A DNA stretch of 49,470 bases from positions 1-49,470 of the forward strand of contig JXQG01000006.1 of assembly GCA_001007665.1 (NCBI GenBank), in the 5' to 3' direction. The position numbers and the translations under genes are program-made. Under the pieces are notes generated by a model, which was given only the letters and a program-made list of their open reading frames with translations, was not told where the DNA came from and made no database searches. The stretch's first letter is position 1; each line of letters opens with the position of its first letter. Of this stretch, positions 17,243 through 26,181 are shown in pieces. The DNA comes from Candidatus Synechococcus spongiarum SP3 (lineage in GTDB: Bacteria > Cyanobacteriota > Cyanobacteriia > PCC-6307 > Cyanobiaceae).

Positions 17243-18301
17243 TCAGAAGGGAGGGTGTGGACCGTAGAGACAATCGGCCTCGCGCAGTGGCAGTCGCGGG
17301 CTGACGCCAATGGTCCAGGGGCTTTGGCAGCCCGAGGCCAGCCGCTGAACGGCGGCTGCGCCAATCATGGCGGCATTATCCCCACAAAAAGCCAGCGGGG
17401 CCATGGCAAGGGTGAGCCCTGCCTCCCGGCAGCGTTGCCCCAGGGCTTGGCGCAAGCGTCGGTTGGCGGCCACACCACCCACCACAACCAGTTGGGGCAA
17501 TCCCTGATCCAGGGCACAGCGCACACTGCGACTGCTGAGCACCGTGGCCACGGTAGACTCGAAGCTGGCGGCCAGATCAGCCACCGGCAGTGGCTCTCCC
17601 TGGCGCTGCAACGCTTCGATACGGCGCAGCACGGCTGTCTTCAAGCCACTGAAGCTGAAGGCATAGGGTTCATAGCCGCCTCCCGTTCGACCGACCCGCC
17701 CCTGGGGGAAGGCAAAGCGCTGGGGATCACCATCGCCGGCCACAGCCTCAATAGCGGGTCCCCCCGGATAACCCAACCCCAGAAGACGGGCCACCTTGTC
17801 AAAGGCTTCGCCCGCTGCATCGTCCACGGTGGCGCCACAGAGCTTGTAGACACCAGGGCCGTCCACCCGCACCAGCTGGGTATGGCCACCGGAGACCAGC
17901 AGCACCAGAAACGGTGGTTCCGGCGGTGGGCCACCCGTCAACTGTGCCGAGCAGAGGTGACCCTCCAGATGGTGAACGGCCAGGAAGGGCTTGCCATGGA
18001 GCAGGGCCATGGTCTTGCCGGCGGTGAGACCCACCAGCAGGGCCCCCACCAGGCCAGGGGTAGCGGTGGCAGCGATGGCGTTCACCTCGCCCCAGCCGAT
18101 GCCGGCCTCCGCAAAGGCCTGGTCCACCAGGTGGGGCAGGAGTTCCACGTGCCGCCGCGCCGCCAGCTCCGGCACAACCCCGCCATAGGGGGCATGGCTG
18201 GCCACCTGGCTGGCCACCACGTTGGCCAGAACACGCCGACCGTCTATCAGGGCCACCGCTGTCTCATCACAACTTGTTTCGAGGGCCAGAACGATGGTCA
18301 A
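17243..18301 (-). CDS. tsaD: tRNA N6-threonylcarbamoyladenosine transferase (TsaD)
   Basis: Forms t6A37 in ANN-decoding tRNAs together with TsaB, TsaC and TsaE. The ASKHA-fold signatures are intact: [14 protein letters not shown] at the N-terminus, the metal site [15 protein letters not shown], a [10 protein letters not shown] segment and FCGDNAAMI near the end. I place the start at the TTG at 18301, giving the normal N-terminus and about 352 aa, with an AGGAGG sequence upstream; the frame is open to 18484, but those codons would run over the divergent psaF start. Gene order tsaD-psaF-psaJ-gmk is known from marine Synechococcus and Prochlorococcus. Confidence 0.93.
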   Translation of the reverse strand: MTIVLALETSCDETAVALIDGRRVLANVVASQVASHAPYGGVVPELAARRHVELLPHLVDQAFAEAGIGWGEVNAIAATATPGLVGALLVGLTAGKTMALLHGKPFLAVHHLEGHLCSAQLTGGPPPEPPFLVLLVSGGHTQLVRVDGPGVYKLCGATVDDAAGEAFDKVARLLGLGYPGGPAIEAVAGDGDPQRFAFPQGRVGRTGGGYEPYAFSFSGLKTAVLRRIEALQRQGEPLPVADLAASFESTVATVLSSRSVRCALDQGLPQLVVVGGVAANRRLRQALGQRCREAGLTLAMAPLAFCGDNAAMIGAAAVQRLASGCQSPWTIGVSPRLPLREADCLYGPHPPF

Positions 18302-18418
18302 TGGTTGTTTCCACCTCCTCTTAAGGTTGTCATCAACGTGCGGCCAGCAAGTCGTCATTCTGCCCCTTCCGGTGAATGGCAGCTTTTGTCCTTCCGCCGT
18401 TTGCCTTCCCCGGATCCC

Positions 18419-18895
18419 ATGAAACGTCTCTTTGCAGCGCTTCTTTCCGCAGTTCTGCTGTTCGGATTTGCGCCTGCTGCCCATGCCGATGTGGCAGGAC
18501 TCACACTTTGCGCCGACTCACCCCGCTTCCAGGAACGGGCTGCCGCTGCCGCCACGGAGCAGGCCAAGGCCCGTTTCAATCTGTATAGCCAGGCTTCCTG
18601 TGGAGAAGACGGCCTGCCCCGTCTCATTGTTGATGGCCGCTTCAGCCACGCTGGTGATTTTCTGATTCCCAGTTTGCTCTTCCTTTACATGGCCGGCTGG
18701 ATCGGCTGGGCTGGCCGCAGCTACATGATGGCCATCCGCGGCAAAGGTTCCCAAATGAAGGAAATTCAGATTGATACCACCTTGGCCCTCGCCTGCGCAG
18801 TGCGTGCCGTCAAATGGCCGGTGGACGCCATTGGCGACATGCGCAGCGGCGCCATGTTTGCAGACGACTCCCAAATCACCGTTTCTCCCCGCTGA
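18419..18895 (+). CDS. psaF: Photosystem I subunit III (PsaF)
   Basis: 158-aa precursor of the photosystem I subunit that lies partly in the lumen and faces the electron-donor docking side. It starts [23 protein letters not shown], a signal peptide, with the mature protein beginning [14 protein letters not shown] and containing two cysteines (CADS and SCGED). [17 protein letters not shown] is the transmembrane segment. The C-terminal [19 protein letters not shown] is typical of PsaF. ATG 18419 is chosen because the signal peptide begins there although the frame stays open far upstream. psaJ follows after 5 bp. Confidence 0.96.
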   Translation: MKRLFAALLSAVLLFGFAPAAHADVAGLTLCADSPRFQERAAAAATEQAKARFNLYSQASCGEDGLPRLIVDGRFSHAGDFLIPSLLFLYMAGWIGWAGRSYMMAIRGKGSQMKEIQIDTTLALACAVRAVKWPVDAIGDMRSGAMFADDSQITVSPR

Positions 18896-18900
18896 TTTCC

Positions 18901-19017
18901 ATGAAAAAGTTCCTCACCACCGCCCCTGTCCTGGCCACTCTTTGGCTCACCTTCCATGCGGGCGTCGCCATTGAGTTCAACCGCTTCTTCCCTGACCTGC
19001 TCTTCCATCCCCTTTGA
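18901..19017 (+). CDS. psaJ: Photosystem I subunit IX (PsaJ)
   Basis: 38-aa hydrophobic protein, one membrane helix: [18 protein letters not shown], then [18 protein letters not shown]. Length, the single helix and the C-terminal [10 protein letters not shown] pattern are typical of PsaJ, which packs next to PsaF on the edge of photosystem I. It starts 5 bp after the psaF stop and is certainly co-transcribed with it. Confidence 0.95.
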   Translation: MKKFLTTAPVLATLWLTFHAGVAIEFNRFFPDLLFHPL

Positions 19018-19033
19018 CCTTCTGATCAGCTTG

Positions 19034-19699
19034 TCAGCTTGAGGCAGGTCTCACCATGGTTTGAAGGATGGCATCCACGTCAGCAATGGCCTGATTCAAG
19101 TCTCCGTTGAGGATCACATGGTCAAACTCCCCAGCCCGCGCCAGTTCTTCCCTGGCGCGGGCAATCCTTTTGGCGATCGAATCCTCGGAATCACTTCCCC
19201 GGGCGCGAATGCGCTCCTCCAGGGTGGCCATGGAGGGGGGGCGCAAAAATACCTGCACAGCAGCGGGGAGGCGACGCCGCACTTGGCGGGCGCCCTCCAC
19301 CTCGATTTCCAGCACCACCGTCTGGCCGGAACGGAGCCGAGACTGGATGGGGCCGGCAGGTGTGCCATAGGCGTGACCGGCAAACTCGGCCCACTCCAGA
19401 AACTCCCCCCGGGCCACCTGACCCATGAAGGTCTGGCGATCCAGGAAGAAATAGTTCTCTCCGTGACGCTCACCGGGCCGTGGTGGTCGGGTGGTGGCGG
19501 ATACGGACAGCCACACCTGGGGATAGCGGGCCAGGAGGGCCTGCAGGATGGTGCCCTTGCCCGCCCCGCTGGGGCCGGTTAACACCAGCAGACGACTGTT
19601 GGGTTCGGCAGACTTCACGGCAGCATCAGCCGCGGATTGGCGTGACGCAGCACCATTGGCTTGATGGCCCAGTTCCATTGGGAGGAGAGGGGGTAACAT
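19034..19699 (-). CDS. gmk: Guanylate kinase (Gmk)
   Basis: Phosphorylates GMP to GDP. P-loop GPSGAGKGT (about 42-50), then SATTRPPRPGE for GMP binding, followed by GENYFFL, and LEIEVEGARQV in the middle. The protein is 221 aa from ATG 19699; a second in-frame ATG (MELGHQ) is at 19678 and the frame is open to 19885, so the exact N-terminus is uncertain. The 30 residues before the P-loop (ASRQSAADAAVKSAEPNSR) are a lineage-specific extension, and that piece is the one repeated at 23385-23461. The gene is convergent with psaFJ, 16 bp from psaJ. Confidence 0.94.
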   Translation of the reverse strand: MLPPLLPMELGHQANGAASRQSAADAAVKSAEPNSRLLVLTGPSGAGKGTILQALLARYPQVWLSVSATTRPPRPGERHGENYFFLDRQTFMGQVARGEFLEWAEFAGHAYGTPAGPIQSRLRSGQTVVLEIEVEGARQVRRRLPAAVQVFLRPPSMATLEERIRARGSDSEDSIAKRIARAREELARAGEFDHVILNGDLNQAIADVDAILQTMVRPASS

Positions 19700-19874
19700 G
19701 ACAGAACTCGGGTCAGAACACAAGGCAGACAACAGAGCACGCAATGAAAAGCTTGATCGCCTTGTTGAAAGCCTTTTCGCCGCCAGGCAGTCCTGACTTC
19801 TGCTTGCGTCCCTGTCTACTGCGCAGTGAACCCATCCTCCACCCCCCATCAACACTGAACCTCGTCCCCGCCGT

Positions 19875-19932
19875 CTGCCCTGCACGGGACCGCCAAGTGG
19901 TGGTGCCCAGACATTTTGTCAAGGCTCGGCAG
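19875..19932 (+). pseudogene. Fragment of the NFACT/RqcH gene 5' end (duplicated)
   Basis: A stretch of about 45-58 bp here matches the 5' end of the NFACT gene at 23521-23578: GTGGTGCCCAGNNNTTTTGTC then AAGGCTC-GCAG are shared with a few differences, encoding RQVVVPRHFVKARQ versus DHLVVPSRFVKAQQ. It ends abruptly at about 19932. The antisense of this piece supplies the last codons and the TGA stop (19919-19921) of the DprA-like gene. It marks the left edge of the inserted helicase/DprA module. Confidence 0.65.
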
Positions 19933-21295
19933 GTCGTCCATTCCCCCTGCCAAAGAGAGGACCGATCAAGTCAAGGGAGCGGTATCTGATGCGCCTGGAC
20001 TGCTTGTCCTTGACTTTGTCCACCAAGCCCTCTTTGACCAAGCGTTGCAGGTAAGGGGGAACCTGACCCTTCGTAATGTGCAGTTCCTTGGCAACTTCGG
20101 GAACTGTCCTGGATGTGCCGGAACTCTTGAACAGCGCTCTGAGCTTCCTGTCAACAAAGCGTTTCAGCCAGGTGCCCGCCAGTGACTTGGGGATCTGCAG
20201 CTCCTTGGCAACACGGTCAATGGTTTTCAGGCCATCCATTTGATCCAGCAGATCCGTGACCTTGGCAAACAGTTCATCGGCTGGTGAGCGATGAATCGCG
20301 AGGAGAGGCTCCTGGAGCACGGCCGGCTTCGGTGCAGGGGGCGCCGCAACGCTGGCCGCAGTGAGGATGTCTTGCAGTTCTTGCACGGTCTTGGGATTGG
20401 GCCAGGGCTTTGCACCCAGCTTTTTCAACTCTGTAAGGCCCTTGGACTCATCTCCACTGGTGCGCACATGGACCGGAACCAGATTCAATCTTGTGAGCTG
20501 CTCACTCGCTCCGGCCCAGGTGCCGCCCCTTCTGTCGTCTGCGTTCACCACCAGCGCGGCGTCCGCCAATGCGTAAATCAGCTTGTTGCGCTGCATCGCG
20601 TGACCGACATTGAAGCGAGCCGCGGGATCGTATGGGCAGATCAGAGCCAATCGCCCACCCATCAGCGCCTCCCGGTGCTCCCTGCGCACAGCGGCCTTTT
20701 CCAGGCCATCCGCCACGATGCCCACCACGCTTCCGCCTGCTTCCAGCGCCCCACCCATGGCGGCCTGATCCACGCCCCGGGCGCCCCCAGAGATTACGGC
20801 GCGATGGGATGCCGCGGTGAGTTGTCCTACATCTTTGGCGTACTGAACCAGCGTTTCGTCGACATGTCGGGAACCGACAACAGCAAGGCCGCCCGCGTTC
20901 AGGATTGAAACCTCACCACAGCCGTAGAGAATCGGCGGAGCACCGTCCTTGAGCCGTTTCTTCAACCGCTGGGGATAGGTGGCATCGGCCCGGCTCACGA
21001 CCCAGATCGCCCGCGAGCGCCAGCGCTCCACTGCCTGAGCGAGAAGAAAGCCGCGGCCGAGCAGACCTTGGAGTTGTCTGGGATCCAAGGTGGTCCGGCA
21101 CTCCTCCAAAAGGGAGTCCGCACCAGGCTCAAGCAGATGGGCAGGTTTCCGGTGCAGTTCCCGGAGCCGATGCGCCAGACGGCAGTACTCTCCGGCAGTG
21201 AGAGGATTGACGGATGGCTTGCTGCGCCCGATGATCAGCGGGGCCGTCAACAACAGGATCGCCTGGGTGTTGCGAGAGAGCCCTGCCTTCATCAT
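19919..21295 (-). CDS. DprA/Smf-like protein with C-terminal winged-helix repeats
   Basis: 458-aa protein. The centre is a DprA (Smf) Rossmann fold: YGCGEVSIL then AVVGSRHVDE (about 139-148), SGGARGVDQAAM (about 169-180), and NVGHAMQRNKLIYALADAALVV with GGTWAGASEQL. In competence DprA loads RecA on incoming ssDNA. This one differs: it lacks the usual short DprA C-domain and instead ends with two winged-helix-like repeats (IDRVAKELQIPKSLAGTWLK and VPEVAKELHITKGQVPPYLQ). It is coupled to the upstream RecQ-PRTase gene by a 4-bp overlap at the chosen ATG 21295. The stop codon lies inside the duplicated host NFACT fragment. DprA homologues serve as antitoxins in ShosTA-type modules; that role here is an inference. 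Confidence 0.8.
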   Translation of the reverse strand: MMKAGLSRNTQAILLLTAPLIIGRSKPSVNPLTAGEYCRLAHRLRELHRKPAHLLEPGADSLLEECRTTLDPRQLQGLLGRGFLLAQAVERWRSRAIWVVSRADATYPQRLKKRLKDGAPPILYGCGEVSILNAGGLAVVGSRHVDETLVQYAKDVGQLTAASHRAVISGGARGVDQAAMGGALEAGGSVVGIVADGLEKAAVRREHREALMGGRLALICPYDPAARFNVGHAMQRNKLIYALADAALVVNADDRRGGTWAGASEQLTRLNLVPVHVRTSGDESKGLTELKKLGAKPWPNPKTVQELQDILTAASVAAPPAPKPAVLQEPLLAIHRSPADELFAKVTDLLDQMDGLKTIDRVAKELQIPKSLAGTWLKRFVDRKLRALFKSSGTSRTVPEVAKELHITKGQVPPYLQRLVKEGLVDKVKDKQSRRIRYRSLDLIGPLFGRGNGRPAEP

Positions 21296-23367
21296 CTGTG
21301 ATTCGTCAAGGCGAGGGCGAGCGGCCACACCTTTCCGCTTCCATGGGAGCGCAGCAACCATGCAGCCACCGTCAAGGTCCAGCGCGAATCCGCCATATCG
21401 TCCACAAGCAACACCGGGCTATGGAGCAAGGATTCCCCGGATACCACAAGGGAGCCGTCGACGTTACGCACCTGTTGCGTGCTGTTCGCCATCCTCTTCT
21501 GCTCGGGGCGATCCTCGGTCTTGTGCAACACCCGATGGAAGGGCAAGCCCAGTTGAATCGCCAAGCGTTCCGCGAAGTCAGGGACAAGATCGGGGTGACG
21601 TCGCGAAGGAATGCAGGTGACCCACAGCGGCGCTGGGCGGGGCCTCCAGCGTGCTAACAGGTTGACACAAGCCCTGACAAGCTCGTCGGCGAACTGGTGA
21701 TCCTGGTACTTGCCACGCTTGACGATCTCCCCCCAGCCGGCATCACCCCAGGTGCAGAGCGCCTTTCCAGGCTCCGCCCGGTGCTTCGCCGGAATGTTGA
21801 TGTTGCCCCGCACATCGTATTGCGGCATCCCGCCGGCGGGCCATCTCTTGCGCGGTTCCATCCGAAGGCTGGTACGCTGAAGGAACGCCACTGCGTCCTT
21901 CACCAGATTCGGCGCTGGCTGCGTTGGCAAAAGTGGCAGGTTCGGGAGACGAACCGCTCTTGGATCCCCGTCCAACGCCCGAATCAGGAATTCCATATGC
22001 TCGGACTCCAGCTTCACGTACTCCTGCATCTGCCGTTGCTCGTCACGCCTCAGCCGGGTGAGGCGCTCTGCCCGCTCCCAGAAATCGGTGCTCAGGTTCA
22101 CGGCGGTCAACTGCCACTTCCCCCCTTCCTTGACGATTGGCGCCGGGGACTCCAGCGAAAGTAGCGATATTGTCTTTTCGATGCGGCCCTTGCTGATATT
22201 CACCGTTCCGAGCAGTTCCGAAACGGACAACCCATCGGGAGCGCCCTCAAGCGCGTCGATGACTTGTCGAACTTCATCGGGTGTCGGAAAGGCGCTGCGG
22301 ATGAAGTAGTCAGCGATCCTGGCCTCTTCCTCGCCGCTGAGCAGCACCCCGTACGCGGCATCCAGCGCCCGTCCGGCACGGCCCACCTGCTGGTAGTAGT
22401 GAACCACCGAGGCAGGGCTCTGGTAGTGAATCACGAATCCCAGGTCCGGCTTGTCGAAGCCCATACCGAGAGCGGTGGTTGCCACCAGCGCCTTGACCTG
22501 GTTGTCCAGCAACGCTTGCTCCAATTCCCCACGGCGGTCTGTCTGTCCCGTGTAGGCCTCGGCCTGGATCCCCCTGAACTGCAGCCATGCCGCCACCTCG
22601 TGGGCATGGCGGACGGTGAGCGTATAGATAATGCCGTTGCCAGCCAACTTGGGAATCTGCTCCGCCAGCCATGCCAACCGCTCCAACTGCCGCGGCAGCC
22701 GTATGGTCTGCAGCAGGAGTGATGGACGGGCAAGATCCCCGCGTTGCACCTGCAGGTTGGGACCGAGCACGTCACGCAGGTCCTCCATCACCCGGCTGTT
22801 GGCGGTGGCGGTGGTTGCCAGCAATCTGAGGTTTGGCGGCAGAGTCCGGACGATGCGCTCGATCAGTCGGTAGTGGGGCCGGAAATCATGCCCCCAATCT
22901 GAAATACAGTGGGCTTCGTCGATGACAAGGAAGGCGACGTGCTCCGCCAGCTTGGCCAACACCACGTCACGAAAGTGTTCGTTTCCAAACCTTTCCGGCG
23001 AAACGAGCAGAATGTCCACCTCGTCTCGTCGCAACTGCTCTTCCACCGCCTCCCAATGCTCTCGATTGTCTGACGCGATGCGGACCGTGTTGACCCCCAT
23101 GCGCTCTGCGGCAGCAATCTGGTTCCGCATCAGCGCCAGCAACGGGGAAATCAGCAGCGCAGGTCCGGTCCCGGACTCCCGCAGCAGCTTGGTGGCAATG
23201 AAGTAGACGAAGCTTTTTCCCCACCCTGTCTTCTGCACCAGCAGCAACCGGGCGCCGCCTTCCACCATGTGGCGGATGGCATCTTCCTGCCCTTCACGGA
23301 ACTCGGCATCCGTTGATCCTGTCCCCTCACGCAGCAACGCCAGAGCACGCCGGGATTGGTACATCAT
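21292..23367 (-). CDS. RecQ-like helicase fused to a phosphoribosyltransferase domain
   Basis: 691-aa protein. The N-terminal half is a RecQ-type SF2 helicase: Walker A QKTGWGKS (about 45-52), DEAHCISDWGHDFRP (about 150-164), LATTATAN, and a Gly-rich QVGRAGR motif VI. The cysteines of the RecQ zinc domain are missing (LESEHMEFLIRALDG stands where the cysteine cluster is expected). The C-terminal 150 residues form a ComF-like type I phosphoribosyltransferase domain ending VLLVDDMADSRWTL (about 652-665), the PRPP loop. ATG 23367 starts the helicase normally. This is not the housekeeping RecQ layout. It is the first gene of a two-gene unit with the DprA-like gene, inserted between gmk and NFACT. 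A phage-defence role is inferred. Confidence 0.85.
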   Translation of the reverse strand: MMYQSRRALALLREGTGSTDAEFREGQEDAIRHMVEGGARLLLVQKTGWGKSFVYFIATKLLRESGTGPALLISPLLALMRNQIAAAERMGVNTVRIASDNREHWEAVEEQLRRDEVDILLVSPERFGNEHFRDVVLAKLAEHVAFLVIDEAHCISDWGHDFRPHYRLIERIVRTLPPNLRLLATTATANSRVMEDLRDVLGPNLQVQRGDLARPSLLLQTIRLPRQLERLAWLAEQIPKLAGNGIIYTLTVRHAHEVAAWLQFRGIQAEAYTGQTDRRGELEQALLDNQVKALVATTALGMGFDKPDLGFVIHYQSPASVVHYYQQVGRAGRALDAAYGVLLSGEEEARIADYFIRSAFPTPDEVRQVIDALEGAPDGLSVSELLGTVNISKGRIEKTISLLSLESPAPIVKEGGKWQLTAVNLSTDFWERAERLTRLRRDEQRQMQEYVKLESEHMEFLIRALDGDPRAVRLPNLPLLPTQPAPNLVKDAVAFLQRTSLRMEPRKRWPAGGMPQYDVRGNINIPAKHRAEPGKALCTWGDAGWGEIVKRGKYQDHQFADELVRACVNLLARWRPRPAPLWVTCIPSRRHPDLVPDFAERLAIQLGLPFHRVLHKTEDRPEQKRMANSTQQVRNVDGSLVVSGESLLHSPVLLVDDMADSRWTLTVAAWLLRSHGSGKVWPLALALTNHR

Positions 23368-23384
23368 GAACTGATTCTGCCGCC

Positions 23385-23461
23385 CTCCCCACCGGGGCCG
23401 GGAACACCAGCAGGCGGCTGGTGGGTTCGGCAGACTTCACGGCAGCATCAGCCGCGGATTG
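23385..23461 (-). pseudogene. Duplicated 5' fragment of gmk
   Basis: About 77 bp match the N-terminal coding part of gmk at 19558-19639 with a handful of differences (shared run GGTTCGGCAGACTTCACGGC, then AGCATCAGCCGCGGATTG). In translation it reads SAADAAVKSAEPTSRLLVF against SAADAAVKSAEPNSRLLVL of the intact gene. It stops just before the P-loop and lies immediately upstream of the NFACT start. It is the right-hand flank of the RecQ-PRTase/DprA insert. Confidence 0.8.
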
Positions 23462-25282
23462 ATGCTCGGATCTGGCGTTGGCATTCCCGTGCAACAGCAG
23501 GACTTCACCACACTCTGTGCAGTTTGCCGTGAACTGGACCACCTGGTGGTGCCCAGTCGTTTTGTCAAGGCTCAGCAGACCAACGGCGCCACCATCCACA
23601 TGGGTCTGCGCACCGTCACCAGCCACAGATGGCTGGAGTTGAGCTGGTCCGGGGAGGCGCCGCGCTTCCACCCCTGCTTGCCCCCACCCCGCCAGGGCGC
23701 TGGCAGCACCCTGGCTCAACAACTGCACCATGGTTTGCGGGGACTGGCGCTGACGGCCCTGCGGCAGCCCCCATGGGAGCGCATTGTGCAACTGGAGTTC
23801 AGCAAACGACCGGGCGCCGTGGTGGAGCGCCAAGTGGTGTTGGAGTTGATGGGTCGCCACAGCAACCTGTTTCTCATGGATGCCGGGGACCGGATCATGG
23901 CCATGGGGCGACAGGTGAAGCCCCGGCAGTCCCGTGTGCGCCCCCTGGGCTGTGGTGACCACTACAGCCCTCCACCGCCTGCGCCTGGCCGTTGGCCGGA
24001 TCGACAGGAGTCCTGCGCCGACTGGCAGAGACACCTGCAACTGGCGCCCCTCCCCCTGGCCCAAGCCCTCTGGCAGCGCTATGGCGGGATCAGCCCCAGC
24101 CTGGCCCGCCAACTCTGTAGTGCGGCCGGGATTGACGCCACAATCTGTGTCACGGTGCTGACCAAGCCCCAGTGGCAGGCTCTCCATCAGCAATGGCAAC
24201 GCTGGCTGGCCGCCCTGGAGACCCGGCGGTTCCAGTTTCAGTTGGCGGGGGATCAGGGCTATCGCGTGTGGCCAGCGCCGCCGGCTGCCCAGGGCAGTGC
24301 CGATCCCACGGATGGGTCGGACCATGGTCTGGGTCTTGCGCTGGCGGCCTTCCATGGCCGCCACCTCCGCCATGCCCGGTTGCAGCGGGATCAGCAGCGC
24401 CTGGTGCAGGCTCTGCGCAAGGCCATGGCGGGGGAACAGCGGCTGCGAGACGATCTCCATCAGCGTTTGTCTGCTGTGGCGGACCACGCCACCCTGCAGC
24501 GCCGGGCAGATGGATTGATGTGCCGCCCGGATCTCCAGCGCAGCGGGCTCACCACCCTGGTGGTAGCTGATCCTATGGGAGGCCCCGAGGCGTCCGTTCC
24601 CCTGGACCCGGAGACCACCATTCTGGCCAATGCGCAGCGGCTCTATCAAAAAGCGCGCAAGCTGCGCCGGTCCCGCCAAGTTCTGGAGCCACGCCTGGCC
24701 GGCCACAGCCAGCGGTTGGCGCGGCTGGAATCTGCCCATGAACAATTCTTGCTCCACTGGAGCAGTGCCCCTCCGGATCAGCAACAGGCTCTCCTGGAGG
24801 AGCTGGAGGACGAGCTCCGTGAGCTGGACCTGATGCGCTCCCGCACTGTGGTCTCCCCAGCAAGAACAACCACGTCCCAGCCCCTTCAACTGCACAGTCC
24901 CGGAGGACTCCGGCTGCTGGTGGGGCGCAACAGCCGACAGAACGACCGCATCAGCATCCAGGAGGCGCGCCGCGGTGACCTCTGGTTTCACGCGCAGGAG
25001 CTGCCCGGCAGTCATGTGGTGCTCAAAGTCAGTGAAGCCACCGGCGCCGAGGAGGAGGATGTGCAAGTCGCCGCCGACCTGGCGGCCTACTTCAGCCGGG
25101 CGCGGGGCAACAGCGCCGTTGCCGTGGTGAGCACCGAGACTCGCCATCTCCAACGGATTCCTGGCGCCGGCGCAGGGGTGCTGCGCTTTCGGGAAAGCCA
25201 TGTGCTTTGGGGCCACCCGGATGCGGTGGCGCCCCTGCTCCGGAGCAAGGATCCCCAGGGTCAGGACCCATCAACTGTGTGA
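23462..25282 (+). CDS. NFACT-family protein (RqcH/FbpA homologue)
   Basis: 606-aa NFACT protein. In bacteria RqcH recognises stalled 50S subunits and recruits Ala-tRNA for alanine tailing; older annotation calls it fibronectin-binding protein. The N-terminal NFACT-N domain has the expected DFTTLCAVCRELDHLVVPSR and, later, the WERIVQLEFSKRPG segment, a central coiled coil follows, and the C-terminal NFACT-R domain shows LLVGRNSRQNDRIS then DLWFHAQELPGSHVVLK, the conserved core. The start is set at ATG 23462; a GTG near 23486 (VQQQDFTTL) is equally good, since family members begin there. The sequence just before the start is a gmk fragment, so the native promoter has been replaced or moved. Confidence 0.9.
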   Translation: MLGSGVGIPVQQQDFTTLCAVCRELDHLVVPSRFVKAQQTNGATIHMGLRTVTSHRWLELSWSGEAPRFHPCLPPPRQGAGSTLAQQLHHGLRGLALTALRQPPWERIVQLEFSKRPGAVVERQVVLELMGRHSNLFLMDAGDRIMAMGRQVKPRQSRVRPLGCGDHYSPPPPAPGRWPDRQESCADWQRHLQLAPLPLAQALWQRYGGISPSLARQLCSAAGIDATICVTVLTKPQWQALHQQWQRWLAALETRRFQFQLAGDQGYRVWPAPPAAQGSADPTDGSDHGLGLALAAFHGRHLRHARLQRDQQRLVQALRKAMAGEQRLRDDLHQRLSAVADHATLQRRADGLMCRPDLQRSGLTTLVVADPMGGPEASVPLDPETTILANAQRLYQKARKLRRSRQVLEPRLAGHSQRLARLESAHEQFLLHWSSAPPDQQQALLEELEDELRELDLMRSRTVVSPARTTTSQPLQLHSPGGLRLLVGRNSRQNDRISIQEARRGDLWFHAQELPGSHVVLKVSEATGAEEEDVQVAADLAAYFSRARGNSAVAVVSTETRHLQRIPGAGAGVLRFRESHVLWGHPDAVAPLLRSKDPQGQDPSTV

Positions 25283-25351
25283 CGGCGTGATCTCCCTCGC
25301 GGTTGCAGCCGCCAGTCAGGTGGTTTGCGTGAACCGGAGATGACGCCCCCT

Positions 25352-26164
25352 TCAATTCCTTCCATCTTCGCGACGCGACCGGAACCCCTGGGAACCATCT
25401 GCACAAGGCTCAACGGATTCCATGGCCTGGGCCAGGCTTTGGCGTTGCTGCAGAAAAGAAGGACTGAACCGTAGCTTGTCGAGATCCTGACGGTTAAAGC
25501 CGGTCGCAAGGGTATGGCTGATACGGCCAGGGTTGGGAGCCAGAACATGAATCTGCTGAGCCAGGAGGAGGGCTTCCTCCAGGTCATGGGTAATCAGGAT
25601 GGCCGTGAGACGGGTGCGCTCCCACAGGCGATACAGAAAGTTCTGCATGGCGGCACGGATGTGAAGATCCAGGGCGCCGAAGGGCTCATCCAACAGCAAC
25701 ACCTTGGGACCCGCTGCCAGGGCGCGGGCAATAGCCACCCGTTGCTGCATTCCACCCGAGCATTCCCTCGGCAGCAGCTTGCGCCGATCCCCCAAGCCCA
25801 CCACGTCAAGGAAATAGGCCGTGCGCTCTTGAATCTCCCGCCGTGAGAAGCGGCCTTGCAGATCCATCCCGAAGGCCACGTTCTGCGCCAGGTTCAGCCA
25901 GGGATAGAGGCTGTAGTTTTGAAACACCGGACCACGATCCGGACCCGGACCGGTCACGGGCTGGCCGTTCATGGAGATCAACCCACGGCTGGGGCGCTCC
26001 AGCCCGGCAAGCAGGCGAAGGAGGGTAGACTTCCCGGACCCGGAGCGTCCCACAATCGCGGTAAATTCCCCTGAGCAGACCCTGAGGCTGATATCCTTGA
26101 GCACAAGCCGAGCATGCCGCCCTTCTCCGAAAGTTTTGGATACGGATTGAACGCTAAAGTTCAT
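25352..26164 (-). CDS. ABC transporter ATP-binding protein (nitrate/sulfonate/taurine type)
   Basis: 270-aa ATPase of the SsuB/TauB/NrtD group, which energises uptake of small organic or nitrogenous solutes. Walker A GRSGSGKSTLLR, Q-loop VFQNYSLYPWLN, ABC signature ECSGGMQQR, Walker B VLLLDEPFGALD and the switch THDLEEA are all present. ATG 26164 (or 26170, MSMNFSV) starts the domain; the frame extends further upstream but only as a shadow of the permease. It follows a broken permease, a solute-binding protein fragment and a truncated guanidine hydrolase under a guanidine riboswitch, so it was probably the ATPase of a guanidine importer like Synechocystis sll1080-1082. Intact but likely non-functional without its permease. 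Confidence 0.9.
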   Translation of the reverse strand: MNFSVQSVSKTFGEGRHARLVLKDISLRVCSGEFTAIVGRSGSGKSTLLRLLAGLERPSRGLISMNGQPVTGPGPDRGPVFQNYSLYPWLNLAQNVAFGMDLQGRFSRREIQERTAYFLDVVGLGDRRKLLPRECSGGMQQRVAIARALAAGPKVLLLDEPFGALDLHIRAAMQNFLYRLWERTRLTAILITHDLEEALLLAQQIHVLAPNPGRISHTLATGFNRQDLDKLRFSPSFLQQRQSLAQAMESVEPCADGSQGFRSRREDGRN

Positions 26165-26181
26165 GGACATTCTCTTCCTGT

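Noticed and set aside
19919-21295. DprA gene as the housekeeping competence dprA
   Set aside because: The C-terminus is two winged-helix repeats, it is coupled to a RecQ-PRTase gene and sits in an insert with duplicated host flanks, so an accessory role is more likely.
23327-25216. Long minus-strand frame opposite the NFACT gene (629 codons)
   Set aside because: Antisense of an intact NFACT gene. Useful only because its end reads through the gmk fragment.
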